This document shows positions 25,893 through 34,627 of a stretch of DNA of 64,000 nt, piece by piece. This stretch comes from Cohnella sp. SGD-V74 (GTDB lineage: Bacteria > Bacillota > Bacilli > Paenibacillales > Paenibacillaceae): contig NZ_PVYW01000006.1 in assembly GCF_003001675.1 (NCBI RefSeq), positions 62,001-126,000 of the forward strand. Reading direction: 5' to 3'. The notes beneath the pieces were generated by a model. That model had not been told where the DNA came from. It worked only from the letters and a program-made list of their open reading frames with translations, and did not search any database. Each line of letters begins with the position of its first letter. Position 1 is the stretch's first letter. Position numbers and translations under genes: made by a program.

Positions 25893-26115
25893 GAAGGGGT
25901 TGCCCCGTAAGTAAAAGAGTCGTACCGAACGATTATCGATGGATGCAGGGTAATGGGCACCTATCTCCCTCCGCTGCTATACGATCCTGAAATGGGAACG
26001 GTAAACCCGTTAAGAGGTGATTTCAGGATCGTATGAGGCAGTCTCCGGGAGATAGATGCCCATCCTTTTGTTCATTGATAATCTTGTACGCCCTTACTTA
26101 TGGGACAGCCCCTTC
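25893..26115. mobile_element. 223-bp MITE-like near-perfect inverted repeat
   Basis: Nearly the whole element is one inverted repeat with arms of about 100 bases and a loop of about 26 bases. Terminal arms are GAAGGGGTTGCCCCGTAAGT (25893) and its imperfect inverse ending at 26115. Inner arms are ATACGATCCTGAAAT (25979) against ATTTCAGGATCGTAT (26020), and TGGGCACCTATCTCCC (25954) against GGGAGATAGATGCCCA (26047). The GGGGCTGTCCC-type end resembles termini of some Firmicute IS elements. It begins two bases after the FGE stop codon and ends six bases before the stop codon of the convergent gene, so its hairpin could terminate both transcripts. Confidence 0.75.
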
Positions 26116-26121
26116 GTTGAT

Positions 26122-26991
26122 CTATCTAAAGTATTGAGCCAGATGCTCCGCCGACTTCACGATTCCTTGGCGCTCGGCTTCGATCGTTCCCCAGTAGCGG
26201 TGATCCTCCAGCTCGATGCCGATCGCGCCCTCGTAGCCCAGCCGGTCGAGACGGACGGCGACCTTGCCCCAGTCGACTTCTCCGTGTCCGGGAATCGTAT
26301 AGCGCCAAGAGCCTTCCGAGAAGCCGTACTTCGCTCCGAACGTCGCGGTGAGCGTTCCGCATTCGTACAGCTCGTCGTGCAAAATTTCCGTATCTTTGCC
26401 GTGGCAGTGGTTGATCCGTTCCCCGAATTCAGACAGTGCCCGCAAATAGTCGATGCCCAGACGAACGAGATGGGACGGATCGTAATTCAAGCCGAAGTGC
26501 TTCGACGGAATCGCCTCGAACATCGCCCGCCACATCTCCGGCGTACAGCCGAGCGTCGGATAATGCGGAGCCGGTCCCGGCCAACCCTCGATTGCGATGT
26601 AGACGCCCGTACGCTCGGCATGGGCGACCACCTCCGGGAACGTCTCCCGCCAGATCGCGAATCCGTCGGCACGAGGCAGTGTCGCGTCCTCGGGCACGAG
26701 ACACATGAACATGACCTTGCCCCCGAGAGCCGCCATTCCGTCCATCTGTTTCTTCACCGACACGATGGCGTCCGCCCGTCTCGCTTCGTCCCGGCTCAGC
26801 AATTGCGCGACACCGTGGGCGTCCACCGAACCGATTGCGAGGCCGGCCTTGTCGCATGCCGACTTGACGTCCGTCGTCAGCTCAGGCACGTCAAGCGCGT
26901 CGAGTCCGGCTTCAGCCGCCCAAGCGGCAACCGCTTCGATGCCCTCCTTCCCGATTCGGGGAGGGATTCTCATTCCGATAGGAAGCTTCAT
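26122..26991 (-). CDS. Sugar phosphate isomerase/epimerase (xylose isomerase-like TIM barrel)
   Basis: A 289-residue AP-endonuclease-2 / xylose-isomerase-like TIM barrel. Metal-site features are seen in IAIEGWPG, FGLNYDPSHLVRLG, NHCHGKDTE and, near the end, IGIELEDHRYWG. It overlaps the upstream Gfo/Idh gene by four bases (ATGA), so the two are coupled. Such pairs usually isomerise or oxidise unusual sugars, inositols or their keto forms in the cytoplasm. The exact substrate cannot be read from sequence. Confidence 0.85.
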   Translation of the reverse strand: MKLPIGMRIPPRIGKEGIEAVAAWAAEAGLDALDVPELTTDVKSACDKAGLAIGSVDAHGVAQLLSRDEARRADAIVSVKKQMDGMAALGGKVMFMCLVPEDATLPRADGFAIWRETFPEVVAHAERTGVYIAIEGWPGPAPHYPTLGCTPEMWRAMFEAIPSKHFGLNYDPSHLVRLGIDYLRALSEFGERINHCHGKDTEILHDELYECGTLTATFGAKYGFSEGSWRYTIPGHGEVDWGKVAVRLDRLGYEGAIGIELEDHRYWGTIEAERQGIVKSAEHLAQYFR

Positions 26992-27983
26992 GCCCGAACT
27001 CCTCCTTCCGCGCGCGCGTCTTCGATTGGGGAATAACCCGCCGCTTCGTACACCATCTCCGAAAACTTCACGACCCGGTAGGCGAATTCGCCGCTAACCG
27101 CCACTTCTCGCCTTCCGAGGATCGCGTCGACGAAGCTCTTGTCCTGGTTCGTCGTCTGCTCGGGAAGCTCGGGAACAATCGGTTCCTGGCGCAGACGGCG
27201 CAGCGTAATGCGGCCGTTGTCGTAGAAAATGCCGCCCTCGTCGCCGCAGAAGGCGTACGTCTCATGCCAGCACGGCGCATAGCCGACCAGATTCAGCCCG
27301 CCTACCGCGCCTTCCGCGAAACGAATCGAGGTAAACGTGTCGATCTCGACCGGGGAGCCCTGCTTGTGCAGCTGCGTCTTGACCTCGATCGGCGTCAGCC
27401 CGGTCGTCCACAGCATCACGTCGATAATATGGCTGCCCGAATCCATCAGGAAGCCGCCGCCCGACAGCGCCGGGTCCTGCCTCCAACTGCCGGGGGTTCC
27501 CTGCCTCCACTCCTGGTACAGCGAAGCCGTCACCGACGTCAGCTTGCCGATCTCGCCCCGCGCGATCGCCTCTTTAATATATAGAAACTCCGGTTGAAAA
27601 TGCCGCTGATACGACACCTGCAAAATTTTCCCCGACCGCTTCGCCGTCTCGATCAATTGCTCCGCTTCGGCGGAGCTGCAGGTCATCGGCTTCTCGATCA
27701 GCGTGTGCAATCCTTTGTTCAGCGCATCCGTCGCCTGCTCATAGTGCAGCGTATGCGGCGAGCAGATGACGACGGCGTCCAGTTCGATCTTCTCCAGCAT
27801 CTCGCGATAATCCTCGAACTGCGCCGCTTCGCGCAACTCGAATTTTCCGACAAACCTGTCCCTGCTCCGCTCGCTCGTGTCCGCGATCGCAACAATCTCC
27901 GCCTCCGGCAGCTCCAACAGCTGCCGTCCGTGCCATTCCGCGATTCCTCCCGTGCCGATCATGCCGATACGCAATCTGTCCAT
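26988..27983 (-). CDS. Gfo/Idh/MocA-family oxidoreductase
   Basis: A 331-residue NAD(P)-dependent sugar dehydrogenase-like protein. The Rossmann motif RIGMIGTGGIAEWHG is at the N-terminus and the catalytic lysine lies in TLIEKPMTC. The second half is the alpha/beta dimer domain. The ATG at 27983 has GGAGGG seven bases upstream; an in-frame ATG six codons earlier lacks a good site. The partner isomerase is coupled downstream. A CcpA-type cre lies about 90 bases upstream. Confidence 0.87.
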   Translation of the reverse strand: MDRLRIGMIGTGGIAEWHGRQLLELPEAEIVAIADTSERSRDRFVGKFELREAAQFEDYREMLEKIELDAVVICSPHTLHYEQATDALNKGLHTLIEKPMTCSSAEAEQLIETAKRSGKILQVSYQRHFQPEFLYIKEAIARGEIGKLTSVTASLYQEWRQGTPGSWRQDPALSGGGFLMDSGSHIIDVMLWTTGLTPIEVKTQLHKQGSPVEIDTFTSIRFAEGAVGGLNLVGYAPCWHETYAFCGDEGGIFYDNGRITLRRLRQEPIVPELPEQTTNQDKSFVDAILGRREVAVSGEFAYRVVKFSEMVYEAAGYSPIEDARAEGGVRA

Positions 27984-28070
27984 GGTTGGCCCTCCATCCA
28001 TCTGGATTCGGATAAGACAAGATCAGGGTATCAGATCGCACCGCCCATGTGTATCCAAAAACGCGACATC

Positions 28071-28084
28071 TGTATACGTTTGCA
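28071..28084 (-). promoter_or_regulatory. Candidate catabolite-responsive element (cre)
   Basis: On the minus strand TGCAAACGTATACA fits the relaxed cre consensus TGNAARCGNWWWCA at every position. It lies about 90 bases upstream of the Gfo/Idh start, suitable for repression by CcpA. No promoter hexamers are clear, and the rest of the 280-base gap (27984-28263) holds nothing else recognised. Confidence 0.5.
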
Positions 28085-28263
28085 CGCCGAACCTACAAGC
28101 GATAGTCCGTCTCCTAAAGACGATCGAGCGGAACCCCGCCGGCCACTCCCGCGATCTCTTCCGCCTCCGCGGATCTTCCGATCGATCGGGCGCATCTCGT
28201 TCAACATCTACCTCCCGCCCGGACGAGACGTTGGCCCGAATGGCGAGCGCGCCCCGTTCCGGC

Positions 28264-29403
28264 TTAATGGCTTAGAAATCCGAGCACACGCAAGCCGGTT
28301 CCGGCGCTTCTCCCGTCTTTGTTCGCCGTATTCCTCAGCTCGACGCGCAGCTCCCCCCGCTCCCTCTCCGCCGGAAACAGCAGAATGACGGGGCGGTAAG
28401 CGACCGTGCACCAGTCGTCGAACGGATTCGCTTCCCTGAATTCGCCACCGTTGACCGAATATTCGAAGATGCCTGTATCCGGGCCGCACAGCAGCACGAC
28501 TCCGGCCCCCCTGCCGATCGTCCGGAACGTCAGGGATGCATCCTCCCGGTCGGCATGAAGATGGCGGATCGGATAGCGCCAGTTCATCAACGCTCCCGGC
28601 TCCCGGTCCGAGGTGGCGAACCCGTCGGCCGATTCGGCGATGCCGATATCCAGCAGCTTCGCCTCCCCGTAGTGACCGTGGACGAGAGGCTCTGGCAGCA
28701 GCCCGGTCGGTTCTTCGCCCTCGGCCGCATCGTCGGCCTCTTCGCCGGCGGACAGAGCGAAATTCAGGCATTCCCGCACCGTCGACGCATAGAGCGCGTA
28801 CCCTTGGTCGTTCGGATGAATCCGGTCCGGCGCCAGCTCCTCCCAGCGGATCGCTCCCGCTTCCGCCAGCGTGCGAACCCGGAAGGCCAGATTGACCGAC
28901 GGAATGCCGTATCGAGATGCGACCTCCTCGTGAGCGGCGATCGTGAGCGGCAGCTCCTCAGAGATATTCCGATCCGAGGCGGCGTAGACGAATACGATGT
29001 CCGCGCGCGGCATCAGACGGCGGCATTGGCGTACGATGCCCTCCATGCCGCGAAGCGCCGCCTCCCGGACATTCGCTCCGTAATCCCAGTCGTTGACCGC
29101 GAACTCGACGAACAGCAGATCGATCTCATCTTCTCCGAACGCATGGAGCGCCAGCCGATGCGCCCCGAACGCCGACGTCGTCCCTCCGACGCCAGCGTTA
29201 ACGCTCTTCGTCCCTTCTCCGAATCGCTCCGCCAAGTATTCGGCCGTCCGAGCCCGCCAGCTCGTCGCTTCGGCGTCCGAAGCGCCGGCCCCCTCGGTTA
29301 TCGAACCCCCGAGGAAGGCCGCGGCGATCGGCTCGCCTCGGCGCGCCTTGTCTCGCACATTCGGGAGCCCGCTTCGCAGAAGCAATTCCCGCGGGCCGGT
29401 CAT
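28264..29403 (-). CDS. SGNH/GDSL hydrolase with C-terminal extension
   Basis: A 379-residue protein. Residues 1-200 are an SGNH hydrolase: serine block AAFLGGSITEG (about 28-38), NAGVGGTTS, EFAVNDWDY for the asparagine block, and DRIHPNDQGYALYA with Asp and His. The last 180 residues look beta-rich (MNWRYPIRHLHADR; FEYSVNGGEF) and may form a second sandwich domain, as in some carbohydrate esterases. There is no signal peptide. The start overlaps the stop of the GH95-like gene by four bases, so an esterase acting on the same imported glycan is likely. Confidence 0.82.
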   Translation of the reverse strand: MTGPRELLLRSGLPNVRDKARRGEPIAAAFLGGSITEGAGASDAEATSWRARTAEYLAERFGEGTKSVNAGVGGTTSAFGAHRLALHAFGEDEIDLLFVEFAVNDWDYGANVREAALRGMEGIVRQCRRLMPRADIVFVYAASDRNISEELPLTIAAHEEVASRYGIPSVNLAFRVRTLAEAGAIRWEELAPDRIHPNDQGYALYASTVRECLNFALSAGEEADDAAEGEEPTGLLPEPLVHGHYGEAKLLDIGIAESADGFATSDREPGALMNWRYPIRHLHADREDASLTFRTIGRGAGVVLLCGPDTGIFEYSVNGGEFREANPFDDWCTVAYRPVILLFPAERERGELRVELRNTANKDGRSAGTGLRVLGFLSH

Positions 29404-31805
29404 GTCCCTGTCCGCTCCTCTCCCGGTTCCGCGTTCGCTGCCGGTACGAGACGAAGCTTCTCTCCCGCTTTCGTTTCCGTTCGCAGAACGTCGCCCTCCA
29501 GTTCAAACGGGGCGCAGCCATCCCGCATGCACAATGCCGCGGCTCCGTTCCAAGGATTGTACACTTCCAGCTTCGAGCCCGCTTCGCTGACGATCTCCAT
29601 CTCCCTCACCTGCCCGCCCTCCCATACCGAGCTGACGAGAAAGCCGCCGACCGCACGCAGCGTGCGGAATTCCGCGCGCTTGTCCACCGGCCAGTTCGGG
29701 AACAGGCGAACGATGCCGTTGTAGCTCTGCATCAGACATTCGTTGACGACCGCGGGCAGCGCGAAGTTCTCGAACCATACGCCCATCGGCGCCATGTAAT
29801 CGAACGGCGTCGTATCCGAATACCGGCCGCCCGCTTCCAGCAGCATGTCGGTGCACGTTCCGTTCGGCAGCATGCAGTATTCGATCTGCCGCTTGAACCG
29901 CTCCAGGTCGAGCCGGCCCAGGCGGGCTCCGGCCAAATTCAGAAACACCAGCTCGTTCCCGCCCTCGTTGCGATGGTTAAGATAGGAGTTGACGGCGATC
30001 CGGTACTGCTCCGGCGGCGAATGCAAGCCGTGGTCTTCCCCGGGAAACACGGTCGCGATTCCGTTGGGCACGTTGTACACGACTTCGGGGTCCTCTCCCG
30101 GCACGGAGACGAACACGGTCCCCCGCTCCGATTCGGCGGTCGGGTATTCGGGATAACGGCCGGCAATCTCCCGAACCTCGCCCAGAAGCTCCGCTTCTTC
30201 CTTCTCCAGCCCGAGCGCCTCGCAAGCTCCCTCGAACGCGCGGAACAGAAATTTCGTCAGCGTCAGATCGACGATGCAGTCGCGGTTGCGGCGAAAGCCG
30301 GGAGTCAGCTCGTACAGCTCGGGAACGACGGTCGGATAAATATGATAATTGTCGTCCCCCCACTCCGGTCCCCGGGCATCGGGCCGCTTCATGTAGTCGA
30401 CCATGAACAGTACGGCGTCCTTAATCGGCCCGAACGCGCGCGCGGCCAAAAAGTCCTTGTCCATCGTGTACAGATAATGCCACCACAGGCTCTGGACCGT
30501 CCACGGCGTTTCGCAGATTTCCCAGCCCCAGTGCGGCACGGGATACGGCATCATCGTCATTTCCACCGGATAGGCGGAATGGGGAAAATAAGCCCCGCGT
30601 AAGCCGTAATACTCGCGGGCCCATCTGCGGCTGACGGGCAGCACATGGTCGACCATACTGACGTAGGCGAGGTGCTTGTCGACGTGATTGCTGGAGAACG
30701 CGACCCAGAACGGCTGCTGCGTGTTGTAGTTCATATGGTAGTCGCCGTGCCATTCCGAACCGATTCGGCCATAGCTCCAATTCGCGAACAGCCCCGGGCA
30801 CGCCGCCTCCGGCTTGACCGAGCAGTGGAAGAAATACAGGTTGCGATACCAGACCCGTTCCAGAAATTCATCTTCAAGCGCAACACCCGACCGGGACCAG
30901 AAGCTCGCCCAGTCTTCCCGCGCGGCCTCGAACGCCGCTTCGAAAGCGTCCGGGGAAGGAGCAGCGATCGTCTCCGCCGTCCCGGCTACCGCCGAATCGG
31001 CTCCTTCGTCCAACTGAACGCAAGCGACGAAGCCCGACTCCCGCCCGAGCGCCGCCTCCAGCTCGCTTCCGCTTGCCCGGAAATTCGCGCCTGACGGAAG
31101 TCGAACCGACAAGCGAAAAGCTTTGTCCTTGATGGAGCCGCCTCTTCCCTCAATGTCCGAAGGCAGTTGCTGCCTGAACGAGATCTGTCCGGCCGCTTCG
31201 TCCACGAGCCTCTCGCAAGCGGGAAGCTCCTTCGGCGTATGCGGATCGGGAAGCAGACGGATGCGGTTAAAAGGAGAAATGTCCGGCTCTCCCGATTCCG
31301 TATCGCGCAAGGCGATCCACAGCCGATCCGCGCGCTGGTCCGCGAATACGTCGAGCGTCGCTTCGCGTCCGCCGATGAGGAACCGGATTTCGCAGCGCCC
31401 GTTCTCGAGCCGCAGCGTATGTCCGAGCACCTCCGTCGTCCTGCGGTCGAACCCGAGCAGCAGCGAGCCGCAAGGCATCGGACGCGGATAGGGAAAATCG
31501 TAGTTTTCGCCGGCCATGGCGACATATTCCTTGTACCACGGCTCGTCGCTCAGCGACTCGTAATGGGACGGTATTTCTTTCAACCGGGCGAACAAGTCCT
31601 CGAACGTTCCGATTCGCTCCCGATTGTTTTCCGCGATACGGATGTCCCATACGTTGTTATGGCCGAAGTGAATGACGACGGCGTCGGGGCGGGTCGTCAC
31701 GACCGCGCCCATGCCTCCGTTGCCCAGCAGCGCTCCTTCGAAGAACGTCGCCGCCGGTTTATCTCTGCGAAGCGCGTGAGCGCTCGCCCGTTCCAATGCG
31801 TTCAT
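29400..31805 (-). CDS. Glycosidase of the six-hairpin (GH95-like) type
   Basis: An 801-residue cytoplasmic protein. The start region FFEGALLGNGGMGAVVTT resembles the GH95 opening (xxALPLGNGRLGAMV). The centre (WHGDYHMNYNTQQPFWVAFS) matches the helical barrel where GH95 has its catalytic residues. The end (VYNPWNGAAALCMRDG) resembles the GH95 C-terminal sandwich. Overall similarity is distant, so alpha-L-fucosidase activity is not assured. The ATG at 31805 follows GGAGGA; 23 further upstream codons in frame lack support. It lies downstream of an importer and is coupled to an SGNH esterase. Confidence 0.7.
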   Translation of the reverse strand: MNALERASAHALRRDKPAATFFEGALLGNGGMGAVVTTRPDAVVIHFGHNNVWDIRIAENNRERIGTFEDLFARLKEIPSHYESLSDEPWYKEYVAMAGENYDFPYPRPMPCGSLLLGFDRRTTEVLGHTLRLENGRCEIRFLIGGREATLDVFADQRADRLWIALRDTESGEPDISPFNRIRLLPDPHTPKELPACERLVDEAAGQISFRQQLPSDIEGRGGSIKDKAFRLSVRLPSGANFRASGSELEAALGRESGFVACVQLDEGADSAVAGTAETIAAPSPDAFEAAFEAAREDWASFWSRSGVALEDEFLERVWYRNLYFFHCSVKPEAACPGLFANWSYGRIGSEWHGDYHMNYNTQQPFWVAFSSNHVDKHLAYVSMVDHVLPVSRRWAREYYGLRGAYFPHSAYPVEMTMMPYPVPHWGWEICETPWTVQSLWWHYLYTMDKDFLAARAFGPIKDAVLFMVDYMKRPDARGPEWGDDNYHIYPTVVPELYELTPGFRRNRDCIVDLTLTKFLFRAFEGACEALGLEKEEAELLGEVREIAGRYPEYPTAESERGTVFVSVPGEDPEVVYNVPNGIATVFPGEDHGLHSPPEQYRIAVNSYLNHRNEGGNELVFLNLAGARLGRLDLERFKRQIEYCMLPNGTCTDMLLEAGGRYSDTTPFDYMAPMGVWFENFALPAVVNECLMQSYNGIVRLFPNWPVDKRAEFRTLRAVGGFLVSSVWEGGQVREMEIVSEAGSKLEVYNPWNGAAALCMRDGCAPFELEGDVLRTETKAGEKLRLVPAANAEPGEERTGT

Positions 31806-31914
31806 GCCTTGTCCTCCATACGAAAAGCCGCCCCGATAAGCAGACGATCGGACGCCTGAACAATAACCGGTCATCCGCGACCTCTCTGCTTATTGGAACG
31901 GCCCCTTTATTTTC

Positions 31915-33591
31915 TTAGGAACCCGCTTTCGCCGACGCGTCGTACGCCGATTGAAGAATCTCCAGATAACGGCCCAGCTTCAGGTTCTCAAGCCCTTTGA
32001 CGTAGCTGTCCCAATCCTTGTCCAAATCCTTGTTGCCGGTCACGAATTGCAGCGCGTTCTGCTCGATGTAGTTGCGGATGTTCGTCTGCAGAATGCTCGA
32101 CTCGTCCAAGGTGGCCGGATCGACCCACAGCGACCAGATCGGGAACAGCTCCTGAGGCTCGCGGCCTTCGTATTTCAGCGTCGCCTCGTACAGGCGGCGT
32201 TCGTAGTTGGCCGGATCGTAGATGTCCGTGCCTTGAACCCAACTGTCGCGATAGTCTTTCGGCATATAGAAGTGGCCCATGCCGCTCCAGCCCGCGTTGC
32301 GCGGCGGCTCCCCTTGCTTGCCGGGAATCGGCTTGACTTTAGGCTCCACGTTCTCCCCGAGCGCCTTGTCGCCCGGCGCCGGATCTTCCCAATCGATGCC
32401 CTTCATGCCGTTGGCGCCGTTCGTCTGTCCTTCCGGCGTGTACATGTAGTCGACCAGCTTGATCAGCGCGATTTTCGCTTCTTCGCTCGCCTTGTTCGTG
32501 ATGACGAACTTGGCGCCCGGCGAGACGCCGCCGTTGTCGTGCGTTGCGAACGAGGCGTTCGGCCCTTGCAGCGGAGGTACCGGATTGTAGTCGGCCGCAC
32601 GCGCTCCGTCCAGGTTGAGGAAGATCGCCGGGTGCATGCCCGCTCCCGCGCCGAGAATTTCCGCGTCCGCGTTCTCCCCGATCTTCTTGAACGCTTCGGC
32701 GTTCTGCGTGAACGCGCCCGGATCGATCAGCCCTTCGTCGTACAGCGACTTGACGTAAGCCAGCCCTTCCTTCCATTCCGGCTTGACCGCGGCGGATTCG
32801 ACCTTGCCGTTCGAGAAGTTCAAATAGTTGCGGTCGTCGTTGTAGACGAACGGGTTCATCAGGAACGGCAGCACGCGTACGCCGAACTCTTCCGTGGAGC
32901 CGCTAAGGGCGACTTCGTCGGCTTTGCCGTTTTGATTCGGGTCCTGCGTCTTGAACGCCTTCAGCACGTTCTTGAATTCCTCCGGCGTCGTCGGCATTTG
33001 CAGACTCAGCGCTTCGAGCCATTTGGTGTTGATCCACATTTTGTTCGGATAAGAGCAGTGGAAGCATTGCGTATAGGCCCCCAGGCCGTAAATGTTGCCG
33101 TCCGGCGCGGTGTTGAGCAGCTTCAAATCGGCGTTGCTCTCGAACGCCGCCTTGACGTTAGGCGCGTACTGGTCGATCAAGTCGTTCAGCGGCACGATGA
33201 CGCCTTGCTGACCGAACTTCAGCAGATCGGATTGCGAGAACTGGTCGATATAGTGGGTCAAAATGTAGGCATCCGGGTAATCCCCGCTCGCCAGCGAGAT
33301 TTGGCGCTTCTCCTTGGCTCCGTCGGAAGGAATCGTCTCGAATTTGAACTTGATGTTGAACTTCTCCTCGACGTGCTGCGTGTATTTGTTGGTCGCCAGG
33401 TCGATGCCCTGCTCCTGGACGGCGAACACCCGGATTTCCACCGGCTTGGACGGGCTTTCCGCCGGCGAACCGGAAGCGGATGCCCCTTGGGAAGGCGACG
33501 CGTTCGAGCCGGAATTGTTGCTTGAGCAAGCCGCGAGCGCAAGGCTCAGAACGAGCAGGACGGACAGTAAACTCCAAGTCGCTTTTTTCAT
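31915..33591 (-). CDS. Oligosaccharide ABC transporter binding lipoprotein (LplA/YtcQ type)
   Basis: A 558-residue extracellular binding protein with lipobox cysteine at residue 22 (LALAAC) and a Ser/Gly linker. The large size and motifs such as LASGDYPDAY and the VDYMYTPEG segment fit the LplA/YtcQ class that binds long oligosaccharides. The ATG at 33591 is preferred because AGGGGAGC precedes it and the signal peptide begins there. A possible internal -10 (TATACT on the minus strand, 33631-33626) could raise its expression above the permeases encoded upstream. Confidence 0.88.
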   Translation of the reverse strand: MKKATWSLLSVLLVLSLALAACSSNNSGSNASPSQGASASGSPAESPSKPVEIRVFAVQEQGIDLATNKYTQHVEEKFNIKFKFETIPSDGAKEKRQISLASGDYPDAYILTHYIDQFSQSDLLKFGQQGVIVPLNDLIDQYAPNVKAAFESNADLKLLNTAPDGNIYGLGAYTQCFHCSYPNKMWINTKWLEALSLQMPTTPEEFKNVLKAFKTQDPNQNGKADEVALSGSTEEFGVRVLPFLMNPFVYNDDRNYLNFSNGKVESAAVKPEWKEGLAYVKSLYDEGLIDPGAFTQNAEAFKKIGENADAEILGAGAGMHPAIFLNLDGARAADYNPVPPLQGPNASFATHDNGGVSPGAKFVITNKASEEAKIALIKLVDYMYTPEGQTNGANGMKGIDWEDPAPGDKALGENVEPKVKPIPGKQGEPPRNAGWSGMGHFYMPKDYRDSWVQGTDIYDPANYERRLYEATLKYEGREPQELFPIWSLWVDPATLDESSILQTNIRNYIEQNALQFVTGNKDLDKDWDSYVKGLENLKLGRYLEILQSAYDASAKAGS

Positions 33592-33699
33592 TCGATGTAG
33601 CTCCCCTTTGCATGTTCGAGTTATTAGTATACCAAGCTGGACCTTCCGTTTCACCGCCTACATCGTCCTCACCGCCTTTACGGATTTCCGAATCGCGAA

Positions 33700-34608
33700 T
33701 CAGCCTTTGACGGAACCGACGAGCATCCCTTGCACGAAGTACCTCTGAACGAACGGATAAATAATCAAGACCGGCAGCGTCGCGACAACGATCAGGGAAT
33801 ATTTGAGCAGCTCCGCCATCTCCGCCCGCTGCACTTGAATGCTTGGATCCATGACCCCCGCGCTGTTGTTCTGGATGATGATGCTGCGAAGCACGAGCTG
33901 CAGCGGATACAGCTTGTCGGACTTCAAGTAGATCAGCGCGTCGAAATACGCGTTCCACTGGCCGACGGCGTACATCAGCACGAGCACGGCGACGATCGGC
34001 TTGGACAGCGGAAGCACGACGCTCCACAGAAACCGCCAGTCGCTGCAGCCGTCGATCTCGCTCGCTTCGACGAGCTCTTCCGGGATCGTCGACTGGAAGA
34101 ACGAGCGTGCGATGATGACCTGCCACACCCAGATCGCGTTCGGAATGAGCAGCGCCCAGCGAGAGTCGATCAGCCCCATCTCCTTGACGACCAGGTAGGT
34201 CGGAATCAGCCCGCCGCTGAACAGCATCGTGAACGTGACGAGCATCAGAATCGCGCTGCGCCCGAAAAACGTTTTGCGCGACAGCGGATAGGCCAGCATA
34301 ATCGTCAGCGTAACGCTGATCACCGTTCCCGCGGACATGTAGAACAGCGAGTTGCCGTAACCCGTCATGATTTGCGGGGTTTTGAAGATCGTCTCGAACC
34401 CTCTGAACGACACGTCGACCGGCCACAGCCACACCTTGCCCGACGTAACCGCGGACGGACTGCTGATCGAGCTGCTGACAATATAGATAAGCGGGTACAA
34501 GACGGCGATAAGCACGAGGCTTAAAATCGCGTAAATCGCGAACATAAACAGCCGGTCGCCGGCCGACTCCCGGATTCGGCGCCGGGGCGCCGCCGTAGAA
34601 ATGGCCAT
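33700..34608 (-). CDS. ABC transporter permease (LplC/YtcP type)
   Basis: A 302-residue permease with six membrane segments and the EAA loop EELVEASEIDGCSDWRFLWS. It ends GMLVGSVKG, as LplC-type proteins do. It is 19 bases downstream of the LplB-type gene and upstream of the binding-protein gene. The cytoplasmic ATPase is not encoded here and is expected to be shared. Confidence 0.9.
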   Translation of the reverse strand: MAISTAAPRRRIRESAGDRLFMFAIYAILSLVLIAVLYPLIYIVSSSISSPSAVTSGKVWLWPVDVSFRGFETIFKTPQIMTGYGNSLFYMSAGTVISVTLTIMLAYPLSRKTFFGRSAILMLVTFTMLFSGGLIPTYLVVKEMGLIDSRWALLIPNAIWVWQVIIARSFFQSTIPEELVEASEIDGCSDWRFLWSVVLPLSKPIVAVLVLMYAVGQWNAYFDALIYLKSDKLYPLQLVLRSIIIQNNSAGVMDPSIQVQRAEMAELLKYSLIVVATLPVLIIYPFVQRYFVQGMLVGSVKG

Positions 34609-34627
34609 ATGAATCTCTCTCCTTTTC

